Of a stretch of 64,000 nt of DNA, positions 18,192 through 25,855 are shown in pieces. The notes under the pieces are model-generated. The model worked only from the letters and a program-made list of their open reading frames with translations, made no database searches and had not been told where the DNA came from. Each line of letters opens with the position of its first letter. The stretch's first letter is position 1. Source of the DNA: Rhabdonatronobacter sediminivivens (GTDB taxonomy: Bacteria > Pseudomonadota > Alphaproteobacteria > Rhodobacterales > Rhodobacteraceae); assembly GCF_013415485.1 (NCBI RefSeq), contig NZ_JACBXS010000001.1, positions 62,001 to 126,000 on the forward strand. The letters are read 5' to 3'. Position numbers and translations under genes: made by a program.

Positions 18192-19919
18192 ATGACCCCT
18201 TTCGACGAAACCGCCACCCAGCCCGGCCCGCCGCCTGCCTCTCCCGCCCCTTGGGACCGGGTCGCGCTGGCGGTGACGCTGCTGCTGGTGGATCCGCAGG
18301 GCCTGCGTGGGCTTTGGTTGCGCGCCCGCGCCGGGCCGCTGCGCGATCGTGTGCTCAAGGCGCTTGCGCCGCTGCACCCGCGCAAGCTTCACCCCAACGC
18401 CGATGACGGCGCGCTCTATGGCAGCCTCGATCTTGCCATGACCCTCGCCCAGGGCCACACCATGCGCAGCGCCGGGCTGCTCAGCACCGGCGGCCCGCTG
18501 CTGCTGACCATGGCCGAACGCTGCCCCCCGGGGCTGGCCGCCCGCCTGGGCCAGGCGCTGGACACACCCACACCGCCCCTCAGCCTCATCGCGCTGGACG
18601 AAGGCGCCGAGGCCGAAGAAACCTTGCCCCCCGCGCTGGCCGACCGCCTTGGCCTCTTTCTCAGCCTCGATGGCCTGCCCTGGCAGGACAGCGCGCCCAT
18701 CACCCTCGCCCCCGGCGCGCTCAGCGCCGCCCGCGCCCGCCTGCGCGGCGTCACCACCCCGCCCGAGGCGCGCGACCGCCTCACCCGCGCGGCGCATGAA
18801 CTGGGCATCGCCAGCGCCCGCGCGCCGCTGCTGGCGCTCGCTTGCGCCCGCGCCGCCGCCGCCCTGCGCGGCCACCCGCACCTGACCGAGGCCGACCTCA
18901 CCACCGCCGCCGAACTGGTCTACAGCCACCGCGCCGCCCCGGCGATGGACAGCCCGCCCGAAGACACCCCCCCACCCGAGCCGCCCCTGCCCGGCGATAC
19001 CAAGACCGAGGACAGCGCCGACACCCGGTCCGAGATCCCCGAGGATATCCTCGTCGCAGCCGCCCGCGCCGCTCTGCCGCCGGATCTGCTGGACCGGATG
19101 GCGCTGGCGCGGCTGGCGCGCGGGCAGCAAACGCGCGGCACCGGCGCCGGCGCGGCCCTGCGCGGCAAGCACCGCGGCCGCCCCCTGCCCGCGCGGCCCG
19201 GGCGCCCCTCGGACGGGGCGCGGCTGGACCTGGTGGCAACCCTGCGCAATGCCGCACCCTGGCAGCCGATGCGCCGCGCGCAACTGGGCACGGCACGCGA
19301 TCCCAAACGCCTGATCATCCTGCCCTCGGACCTGCGCATCCGCCGCTTCGAGGAACGCGCCGAGCGGGCGCTCATCTTCGCCGTCGATGCCTCGGGCAGC
19401 CAGGCCGTCGCCCGCCTGGCCGAGGTCAAAGGCGCCGTGGAACTGCTGCTGGCCAGCGCCTATGCCCGGCGAGACAATGTGGCGCTGGTGACCTTTCGCG
19501 GTACCCAGGCGGCGCTGGACCTGCCGCCCACACGCTCGCTGGTGCAGGCGAAACGGCGGCTGGCGGGGCTGCCCGGGGGCGGCGGCACGCCGCTGGCGCT
19601 GGGTCTGGAACGCGCGGCCGAGGTCGCCGCACTGGCCCGCGCCCGCGGCATGACGCCGGTGGTGGCCCTGCTGACCGACGGGCGCGCGAATATCGGGCTG
19701 GACGGCCAGCCCGGCCGCGCCAAGGCCGCCGAGGATGCCCGCCAGATGGCCCGCGCCCTTGCCCAGAGCGGCACCCGCGCGGTGGTGATCGACACCGGCC
19801 TGCGCCCGCAACCGGCACTGAACGAGCTGGCCCGCGCCCTGCAGGCCGAGTGCATTGCCCTGCCCCGCGCCAATGCCGCGCAGCTTTCCACCGCGCTTGC
19901 GGCCGCGCTGGATGGCTGA
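18192..19919 (+). CDS. bchD: Magnesium chelatase subunit BchD
   Basis: BchD forms the platform for BchI rings and contacts BchH. The 575-residue protein has a degenerate AAA+ half without a clear Walker A, a central Pro/acid-rich linker (EDTPPPEPPLPGDTKTED, about residues 255-275), and a C-terminal von Willebrand A domain with the metal site FAVDASGSQAVARL and LLTDGRANIG. The ATG of MTPFDETA is chosen; the frame is open upstream but runs over bchI. It overlaps the bchO start. Confidence 0.95.
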   Translation: MTPFDETATQPGPPPASPAPWDRVALAVTLLLVDPQGLRGLWLRARAGPLRDRVLKALAPLHPRKLHPNADDGALYGSLDLAMTLAQGHTMRSAGLLSTGGPLLLTMAERCPPGLAARLGQALDTPTPPLSLIALDEGAEAEETLPPALADRLGLFLSLDGLPWQDSAPITLAPGALSAARARLRGVTTPPEARDRLTRAAHELGIASARAPLLALACARAAAALRGHPHLTEADLTTAAELVYSHRAAPAMDSPPEDTPPPEPPLPGDTKTEDSADTRSEIPEDILVAAARAALPPDLLDRMALARLARGQQTRGTGAGAALRGKHRGRPLPARPGRPSDGARLDLVATLRNAAPWQPMRRAQLGTARDPKRLIILPSDLRIRRFEERAERALIFAVDASGSQAVARLAEVKGAVELLLASAYARRDNVALVTFRGTQAALDLPPTRSLVQAKRRLAGLPGGGGTPLALGLERAAEVAALARARGMTPVVALLTDGRANIGLDGQPGRAKAAEDARQMARALAQSGTRAVVIDTGLRPQPALNELARALQAECIALPRANAAQLSTALAAALDG

Positions 19920-20769
19920 AGCCATGACCGCCCCCCCGGACCCTTGCGCGGGCGCGCCCCAGCGGCTGCGCGCCCCGCCCCATGACTGGCACCTCCGCCG
20001 CTGGGGCGCCGGGCCGCAGGCGCTGCTGATCCACGGCGCGGGCGGCGACAGCAGCGGCTGGCACCCGCTGGCCCGGCATCTGCCCGGCCTCCACGCCATC
20101 GCGCCCGACCTGCCCGGCCAGGGCGGCACCCGCGCCGGCGCCCCCCGCTACAGCCTCGATCAGATGGCCACGGACCTCGCCGCGCTGCTGCAGCACCAGG
20201 GCTGGGCGCCCCGGCTGCTGATCGGCCATTCCGCCGGGGCCGCGATTGCCCTGCGGCTGTCGCAACTTCTGCCGGACCCGCCGCGCGGGATCATCGGCAT
20301 CAACGCCGCCCTCAGCCCGTTCCAGGGCGTCGCGGGCTGGCTGTTCCCGCGCCTCGCACGCGCCATGACGCTCAGCCCCTTCGCCTCGCACGCCATCGCC
20401 CGGATGGCCCGCGCGCCCGAGCGCAGCGCGCGCCTGATCCGCTCCACCGGATCAGCCCCTGACCCGTCCATGGTCGCCCGCTACAATGCGCTGCTGTCCA
20501 ATCCCGGGCACGTCGCCGCCACTTTGCGCATGATGGCCGCCTGGCGGCTGGAGCCTCTGCTGGATACCCTCCCCACCATCCCCACCCCCGTCCTGCTGAT
20601 CGCCGCCGCGCGCGACCGCGCCGTCCCGCCGCAGGTCTCGCAAAATGCCGCATCCCGCCTTCCCCAAGGCCAGTACGCCGAACTCCCTGCCCTGGGCCAC
20701 CTTGCCCATGAAGAAGACCCCGCCCCGATCGCCCATATGATCGACGCCTTCGACCAGAGCCTCGACTGA
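19912..20769 (+). CDS. bchO: BchO, alpha/beta hydrolase of bacteriochlorophyll synthesis
   Basis: BchO is always found with bchI and bchD, and its exact role is unsettled. The 285-residue protein is an alpha/beta hydrolase: oxyanion region LIHGAGGDSSGWHPLA, nucleophile elbow LIGHSAGAAIAL with its serine, and the late histidine in ALGHLAHEED. The start at MAEAMTAPP overlaps bchD by eight bases; the second ATG at 19924 is also possible. The gene ends the crtA-bchIDO unit, followed directly by the G-quadruplex hairpin repeat. Confidence 0.9.
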   Translation: MAEAMTAPPDPCAGAPQRLRAPPHDWHLRRWGAGPQALLIHGAGGDSSGWHPLARHLPGLHAIAPDLPGQGGTRAGAPRYSLDQMATDLAALLQHQGWAPRLLIGHSAGAAIALRLSQLLPDPPRGIIGINAALSPFQGVAGWLFPRLARAMTLSPFASHAIARMARAPERSARLIRSTGSAPDPSMVARYNALLSNPGHVAATLRMMAAWRLEPLLDTLPTIPTPVLLIAAARDRAVPPQVSQNAASRLPQGQYAELPALGHLAHEEDPAPIAHMIDAFDQSLD

Positions 20770-20779
20770 CGCACCCGGC

Positions 20780-20854
20780 GGCCCCTGCGCCCGCGCAGGG
20801 GCCAGCGCCCCCGAGGCGCGCAGGGTGGGTGGGTGGGCGCGGCTCGGGGGCGCT
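20780..20854 (+). repeat. G-quadruplex hairpin repeat, family A copy 2
   Basis: Located 11 bases after the bchO stop. Hairpin 1 pairs GGCCCCTGC (20780-20788) with GCAGGGGCC (20795-20803) around the loop GCCCGC. The stem differs from copies 1 and 3 while loop and length are the same. Hairpin 2 pairs 20804-20815 with 20843-20854, and its loop has GGGTGGGTGGGTGGG (20823-20837). TTTTT follows the last stem, so this copy could also terminate transcription. Confidence 0.88.
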
Positions 20855-20903
20855 TTTTCGCCCCCTCGGCAAACCACGCCGCTTCAGAAGCAAAAATCCA
20901 TCC

Positions 20904-20921
20904 TGTCAGCCCAAGTTTACA
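20904..20921. promoter_or_regulatory. PpsR operator 1 upstream of bchG
   Basis: Perfect TGT-N12-ACA (TGTCAGCCCAAGTTTACA). It is the upstream member of a pair in front of bchG, with 35 bases from start to start. Confidence 0.85.
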
Positions 20922-20938
20922 GTTGATCGACTCAGCAC

Positions 20939-20956
20939 TGTCTGACAAAGTTGACA
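20939..20956. promoter_or_regulatory. PpsR operator 2 upstream of bchG
   Basis: Perfect TGT-N12-ACA (TGTCTGACAAAGTTGACA), 28 bases before the bchG ATG. The right half includes TTGACA, which could be a promoter -35 element. Confidence 0.85.
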
Positions 20957-20984
20957 GCAAAACAAGGGAACCAAGGTTGACACC

Positions 20985-21899
20985 ATGACCGACGCCACAC
21001 TTGCCCCCAGCCCAGACCCCCGCCGCCTGCCCGAACCCCGCGCCGTGCTGACGCTGCTCAAACCCGTCACCTGGTTCCCGCCGATGTGGGCCTATCTGTG
21101 CGGCGTGGTCTCCATCGGCATCTGGCCGGACAGCTGGGGGCTGGTGCTGCTGGGGGTAATCCTGGCCGGGCCCATCGTCTGCGGCATGAGCCAGGCCGCC
21201 AATGACTGGTGCGACCGCCATGTGGATGCCATCAACGAGCCGCACCGGCCCATCCCCTCGGGGCGCATCCCGGGGCGCTGGGGCATGTGGATCGCGCTGG
21301 CCATGTCGGCACTGGCGCTGGTGGTGGGCTGGCAACTGGGGCCCTGGGGCTTTGGCGCCACGGTCTTTGCGGTGCTGGCCGCCTGGGCCTATTCGGTCGA
21401 ACCCATCCGGCTGAAACGCTCGGGCTGGTGGGGGCCTGGCCTGGTGGGCATCTGCTACGAGGGGCTGCCCTGGTTCACCGCCGCCGCCGTGGTCGCCGCC
21501 GGCGCACCCCCGTTCGAGGTCGTCACCATCGCCGCGCTGTATGCCCTGGGCGCGCATGGCATCATGACCATCAATGATTTCAAGGCGATCGAGGGCGACC
21601 GGCGGCTGGGCATCAACTCGCTCCCCGTCGTCCATGGGCCAAGGGATGCCGCCACCATCGCCTGCACGGTGATGATGATGGCGCAACTGCTGGTGGTGTC
21701 GCTGCTGGTGATCTGGGGCGCGCCGGTCCATGCCGGCATCATCGCGCTGGGGATGCTGGTCCAGCTTTGGGCCATGCGCCGCTGGATGCAGGACCCGGCG
21801 GGCCTGGCGCCCTGGTTCAACGGCACCGGCGTCGGGCCTTATGTGCTGGGCATGATGGTCGCGGCCTTTGCCCTGCGCGGGATGGAGTTCGCCGGATGA
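20985..21899 (+). CDS. bchG: Bacteriochlorophyll synthase BchG
   Basis: BchG attaches geranylgeranyl diphosphate to bacteriochlorophyllide a in the membrane. The 304-residue protein is a UbiA-type prenyltransferase with about eight membrane helices, the aspartate motif NDWCDRHVDAINEPHRPIPSG near residue 70, and the second motif NDFKAIEGDRRLGINSLPV cut to DFKAIEGDRRLG. Two perfect PpsR operators lie just upstream, so bchG heads its own repressible unit. It overlaps the next gene by ATGA. Confidence 0.97.
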   Translation: MTDATLAPSPDPRRLPEPRAVLTLLKPVTWFPPMWAYLCGVVSIGIWPDSWGLVLLGVILAGPIVCGMSQAANDWCDRHVDAINEPHRPIPSGRIPGRWGMWIALAMSALALVVGWQLGPWGFGATVFAVLAAWAYSVEPIRLKRSGWWGPGLVGICYEGLPWFTAAAVVAAGAPPFEVVTIAALYALGAHGIMTINDFKAIEGDRRLGINSLPVVHGPRDAATIACTVMMMAQLLVVSLLVIWGAPVHAGIIALGMLVQLWAMRRWMQDPAGLAPWFNGTGVGPYVLGMMVAAFALRGMEFAG

Positions 21900-23173
21900 C
21901 GCTGTCCTGGCTGCAGATCTTCCGCCTGGGCGCGGTGCAGATGTGCCTGGGCGCCATCGTGGTGCTGATGACATCCACCCTCAACCGCTTGATGGTGGTG
22001 GAACTGGCGCTGCCGGTGGTGCTGCCGGGCTTTCTGGTGGCGCTGCACTATGGCGTGCAGATCACCCGGCCCAACTGGGGCTTTCTGGCCGATCAGCACG
22101 GCAACCGCACCCGCTGGATCCTTGTTGGCATGGCCATGCTGGGCGCGGGCGGCCTGGGCGCCGCTGCCGCGATCCCGCTGCTGGAAAGCCATTTCGCCGC
22201 CGGGCTGGGGCTGTCGCTGCTGGCCTATGCGCTGATCGGGCTGGGGGTGGGCGCCTCGGGCACCTCGCTTCTGGCGCTGTTGGCCACGGCCACGGCGGCG
22301 CATCGCCGCCCCGCGGCGGCCACCATCACCTGGCTGATGATGATCGCGGGCATCGCGCTGACGGCCATTGCCGCCGGGCAGTTCCTGGACCCCTACAGCC
22401 ACACGCGCCTGCTGGTGATCGTGGGGGTGGTGGTCACGGGCGCCTTTGCGCTGACCGCGCTGATGGTGCGCGGCATCGAAGCCTCGGTCGTCTTTCGCCC
22501 GGCCCCGCCGCCCATGCGCTTCCGCGACGGCATCGCCGAGATCTGGTCCGAGCGCCGTGCGCGGCAGTTCACGCTGTTCGTGTTCCTGTCCATGACCGCC
22601 TATTTCATGCAGGAGCTGATCATCGAACCCTATGGCGGGCTGGTGTTCCACATGACACCGGGCCAGACCACCACCATGTCCGGCGCGCAGAATGGCGGCG
22701 TCTTCCTGGGGATGCTGGCCGTGGGACTGCTGGCCACGGGGCTGCGCATCGGCAGCCTGCGGGTCTGGGTGGTGGCGGGGTGCCTGGGCTCAGCCGTCAG
22801 CCTGGGCGCGATTGCGCTGGCCGCGCCGCTGGCGCTGCCGCTGGTGCCGCTGGTGGTGGCGCTGGGGCTGTTCAACGGGATGTTCGCGGTCGCGGCCATC
22901 GGGTCGATGATGAAGCTTGCATCCGAGGGGCGCGACGCGCGCGAAGGCACGCGCGTGGGCCTGTGGGGCGCCAGCCAGGCGATTGCCGCCGGGTTTGGCG
23001 GGCTGACGGGCGCGGCGCTGGTGGATCTGCTGCGCGGGGTGCTGGACACCGGCGCGGCCTTTGGCGCGACCTTCGTGATACAGGGTGCGCTTTTCGTGGC
23101 GGCGGCGATGGTCGCGGCAAGGATCATGGACGGGCGGGCCACAGCGCCCGCGCAACTGGTGCCGGGGGAATAG
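21896..23173 (+). CDS. PucC/LhaA family protein (the ORF428-type gene between bchG and bchP)
   Basis: The 425-residue protein has about twelve membrane helices and belongs to the BCH (PucC/LhaA) branch of the major facilitator superfamily. Family marks are TLNRLMVVELALPVVLPGFLVALHY and EPYGGLVFHMTPGQTT. Relatives help assemble light-harvesting complexes or deliver pigment. Its position between bchG and bchP is the same in Rhodobacter, where it is called ORF427/428. It shares four bases with bchG and ends three bases before bchP. Confidence 0.9.
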   Translation: MTLSWLQIFRLGAVQMCLGAIVVLMTSTLNRLMVVELALPVVLPGFLVALHYGVQITRPNWGFLADQHGNRTRWILVGMAMLGAGGLGAAAAIPLLESHFAAGLGLSLLAYALIGLGVGASGTSLLALLATATAAHRRPAAATITWLMMIAGIALTAIAAGQFLDPYSHTRLLVIVGVVVTGAFALTALMVRGIEASVVFRPAPPPMRFRDGIAEIWSERRARQFTLFVFLSMTAYFMQELIIEPYGGLVFHMTPGQTTTMSGAQNGGVFLGMLAVGLLATGLRIGSLRVWVVAGCLGSAVSLGAIALAAPLALPLVPLVVALGLFNGMFAVAAIGSMMKLASEGRDAREGTRVGLWGASQAIAAGFGGLTGAALVDLLRGVLDTGAAFGATFVIQGALFVAAAMVAARIMDGRATAPAQLVPGE

Positions 23174-23176
23174 ACA

Positions 23177-24358
23177 ATGGCTTATGACGTGTTTGTCGTG
23201 GGGGGTGGCCCCTCGGGCGCCACGGCGGCGGATGATCTGGCGCGCGCGGGGCGCCGCGTGGCGTTGCTGGACCGCGCCGGGCGGATCAAACCCTGCGGCG
23301 GCGCCATCCCGCCCCGGCTGATCGCCGATTTCGACATCCCCGAGGCGCAGCTTGTCGCCCATATCCGCACCGCGCGGATGATCTCGCCCACCGGGCGGGC
23401 GGTGGACATCCCCATCGAAAACGGCTTTGTCGGCATGGTGGACCGCGAACATTTCGACGAATTCCTGCGCGACCGCGCCGCCCGCAACGGGACCGAACGC
23501 CTGACCGGCACCTTCCTGCGGATCGAACGCGACGCCGAGGGCACGCATGTGGTCTGGCGTGACAAGGCCAGCGGAGAGGAACGACGCAGCGCCACAAAGC
23601 TGGTGATCGGCGCCGATGGGGCGCGGTCCAACGTGGCCAAGGCCGAGGTTCCGGGCGGCGACAAGATCCCCTACGTCATCGCCTATCACGAGATCATCAC
23701 CGCCCCCCCCGCCAATGACCGCTATGACCCCGACCGCTGCGATGTGATCTATGACGGCCGCATCAGCCCCGATTTTTACGGCTGGGTCTTTCCCCACGGC
23801 AAAAGCTGCTCGGTCGGCATGGGCACCGAAAAGCCCGAGGCCAACCTGAAATCCGCCACCGCCGCGCTGCGCAAGATGTCCGGGCTGGAGGAGTGCGAGA
23901 CCCTCCGCAAGGAGGGCGCCCCCATCCCCCTGCACCCCATGGACCGCTGGGACAATGGCCGCGATGTGGTGCTGGCCGGCGATGCCGCCGGCGTCGTGGC
24001 CCCCAGTTCCGGCGAGGGGATCTATTACGCCATGGTCGGCGGGCGCGTGGCCGCGACGGCGGCGCAGGCGGCGCTGGCCTCGGGCCGGGCGAAGGACCTG
24101 AAACTGGCGCGCAAGCTGTTCATGAAAGAGCACAAGACCGTCTTCCGGGTGTTGCGCTCCATGCAGGATGCCTATTATCGTTCCGATGACCGGCGCGAGC
24201 GCTTTGTAAGCCTGTGCCATGATATCGACGTGCAGCGCCTGACATTCGAGGCCTACATGAACAAGAAACTGGTCCGCGCGCGCCCGCTGGCGCATATCAA
24301 GATCGGGGTGAAGAACCTGCTGCATCTGAGCGGGCTTGTCTCGGCGGTGCGGACATGA
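23177..24358 (+). CDS. bchP: Geranylgeranyl reductase BchP
   Basis: BchP reduces the geranylgeranyl tail of bacteriochlorophyll to phytyl with NADPH. The 393-residue flavoprotein starts with the FAD fold DVFVVGGGPSGATAADDLARAG, then has the family motif LLDRAGRIKPCGGAIPPRL and the second FAD contact VVLAGDAAGVVAPSSGEGIYYAM cut to GDAAGVVAPSSGEG. It lies in a tight run with bchG and the pucC-like gene, and overlaps idi by four bases. Confidence 0.97.
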   Translation: MAYDVFVVGGGPSGATAADDLARAGRRVALLDRAGRIKPCGGAIPPRLIADFDIPEAQLVAHIRTARMISPTGRAVDIPIENGFVGMVDREHFDEFLRDRAARNGTERLTGTFLRIERDAEGTHVVWRDKASGEERRSATKLVIGADGARSNVAKAEVPGGDKIPYVIAYHEIITAPPANDRYDPDRCDVIYDGRISPDFYGWVFPHGKSCSVGMGTEKPEANLKSATAALRKMSGLEECETLRKEGAPIPLHPMDRWDNGRDVVLAGDAAGVVAPSSGEGIYYAMVGGRVAATAAQAALASGRAKDLKLARKLFMKEHKTVFRVLRSMQDAYYRSDDRRERFVSLCHDIDVQRLTFEAYMNKKLVRARPLAHIKIGVKNLLHLSGLVSAVRT

Positions 24359-24939
24359 GCGGGGCGGGCGTGGGCAGTTCGGGTATGAGTGGGGCGGGCA
24401 TGAGTGCCGAAGACACACCCATCCCGGCCTGGGTCGATGGGCGCCTGGCCCCGGTGGACAAGCTGGAGGCGCACCTTCAGGGCCTGCGCCACCCGGCGAT
24501 CTCGGTCTTTGTCCTGCGCGGCAACAAGGTGCTGATCCAACGCCGCGCGCTGGGCAAGTATCACACGCCGGGGCTTTGGGCGAACACGGTCTGCACCCAT
24601 CCCCATTGGGGCGAAAGCCATCTGGCCTGCGCCCACCGCCGCCTGCAGGAGGAACTGGGCATCACCGGGCTGGAGCTGACCCACGTGGGCGAGGTCGAAT
24701 ACCGCGCCGATGTGGGCAAGGGGCTGATCGAGCATGAGCTGGTGCAGGTGTTCACCGCCCCTGCCCCGCCCGCAATGACCGTGGCGCCCAACCCCGCCGA
24801 GGTCATGGACACGGCCTGGGTCACACTCGATGACCTGGCCGCGCGGACGCAGGCCGAACCTTCACGCTTCACGCCCTGGCTGCGCATCTATCTTGCAGAA
24901 CATCGCGCGCGCATCTTCGGACCTGAACTGGCGGGCTGA
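24355..24939 (+). CDS. idi: Isopentenyl-diphosphate delta-isomerase
   Basis: This type I isomerase turns IPP into DMAPP, feeding phytyl and carotenoid synthesis. The 194-residue protein has the Nudix-like core LWANTVCTHPHWGESHLACAHRRL cut to its parts NTVCTHPHWGE and RRLQEELGI, with the active-site cysteine in NTVCTHP. The same gene (ORF176 in R. capsulatus) follows bchP in Rhodobacter. The first ATG overlaps bchP; later ATGs at codons 11 and 16 are possible because the first 15 residues are Gly/Ser-rich and not conserved in type. Confidence 0.93.
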   Translation: MSGAGVGSSGMSGAGMSAEDTPIPAWVDGRLAPVDKLEAHLQGLRHPAISVFVLRGNKVLIQRRALGKYHTPGLWANTVCTHPHWGESHLACAHRRLQEELGITGLELTHVGEVEYRADVGKGLIEHELVQVFTAPAPPAMTVAPNPAEVMDTAWVTLDDLAARTQAEPSRFTPWLRIYLAEHRARIFGPELAG

Positions 24940-24952
24940 CGGGCCGGAGGTT

Positions 24953-25273
24953 CTAGCAGGCTGCTGAAAAAGAAAATCGGCCAGTGCCTGTAAGGAAAAC
25001 TGTTCCTGTCCTTGCATCGAAACCCGGAGCAAAGGGACGCGCCTGACCCTGGGTGGGCGCGTTGGGACCTCGGGTTTACTGCGGTTTATGCCAGCCAAAC
25101 CCCTCCATGGGCAGAGCTTCTTGCAGCGTTGCAATGCGCCCTCCCGCGGGAGGGTCGGGCGCGTCCCGGGCTGGTCGCCCGGAACAGGGCTTGTGGAAAG
25201 CGTGCCGAGGCACAGTTTTCCGGTCTCTTGCCTGAACATTCGGAGGCGGGCGACTTTTTGAGCAGTCAGCTAG
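24953..25273. mobile_element. 321-bp element with terminal inverted repeats (MITE or IS remnant)
   Basis: The 20-base ends, 24953-24972 and the complement of 25254-25273, match at 17 positions, sharing CTAGC, CTGCT and AAAAAG. The outermost CTAG is its own complement and may be a 4-bp target duplication. The inside has a perfect palindrome CCCTCCCGCGGGAGGG at 25139-25154 and no recognisable transposase on either strand. It fills the idi-bchJ gap, and its right end contains the bchJ stop codon. Which IS family made it is unknown; IS1182-type ends look similar. Confidence 0.7.
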
Positions 25274-25851
25274 CGAGGCCGCAATTCGAACCGGCAAACC
25301 GGGGCGCCGCAGGCGCAGCAGGCGGTTTCGCGCACCTGCACCCCGGGCCAGACCAGCCGCGCGAACAGCCGTTCGAACACCGCCGCGTGCCAGTGGCAGA
25401 TCGGTGCCCCGGCCCGGCCCTGGGCCAGCGGGTTCGCGGCGATTTCAAAGGTCAGCGGGAGGTGCGAGACAACCCGGAACGCCCCGGACCCGGCAAAGGT
25501 CCAGGCGTGGCGCGTGATGGCGGCCGAGAGGATGCGCGCGCCCAGAAACCCGGGCGCCGCACGGATCAGGCGCTGCGCTGGCATCGGAATCCGATGCGCC
25601 AGAATGTAATCCCCCGTCCCCAACCCTGCCGCGCGCTGGATCGCCGGGGCCTGATCCGGCAGGAACAGCCGCACCGCATGGTGCAGGCGTGCGACCTGCG
25701 GCTCGGGCAGCATCCCGGCATCGGGGTGCGGGGTATCCACACCCGCGCGGTGCAGAAGCGCCCCGCGCAGGGCCTCGCCGATGGCCGCGTCCAGCACCGG
25801 CAGGTGCTGAAGCACGGCATTGGGGCCGATCCGGGCCACGGCGGCGGTCAT
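25270..25851 (-). CDS. bchJ: BchJ, V4R-domain protein of bacteriochlorophyll synthesis
   Basis: BchJ was once called the 8-vinyl reductase; later work gives it a supporting role in handling Mg-protoporphyrins or tetrapyrrole flow. The 193-residue protein ends with the V4R domain, including the cysteines of TACCACGAPVCRFELRPR. Its start at MTAAVARIG lies four bases after the bchE stop, so bchE-bchJ is one operon. The TAG stop is made by the CTAG at the end of the neighbouring 321-bp element. Rhodobacter BchJ is about 20 residues longer, so the C-terminus may have been trimmed. Confidence 0.88.
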   Translation of the reverse strand: MTAAVARIGPNAVLQHLPVLDAAIGEALRGALLHRAGVDTPHPDAGMLPEPQVARLHHAVRLFLPDQAPAIQRAAGLGTGDYILAHRIPMPAQRLIRAAPGFLGARILSAAITRHAWTFAGSGAFRVVSHLPLTFEIAANPLAQGRAGAPICHWHAAVFERLFARLVWPGVQVRETACCACGAPVCRFELRPR

Positions 25852-25855
25852 CGCC

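Noticed and set aside
18033-20129. Long open frame opposite bchD and bchO
   Set aside because: Low-complexity Gly/Ala/Arg/Gln translation over clear bchD and bchO coding sequence; a composition shadow.
20922-20935. TTGAT next to the first bchG operator as an FnrL box
   Set aside because: The right half reads TCAGC instead of ATCAA, three mismatches, so it is not a credible site.
24862-25297. Open frames inside the 321-bp element as a transposase remnant
   Set aside because: Neither strand has a DDE-type or other transposase motif, and the frames run over the element borders into idi or bchJ.
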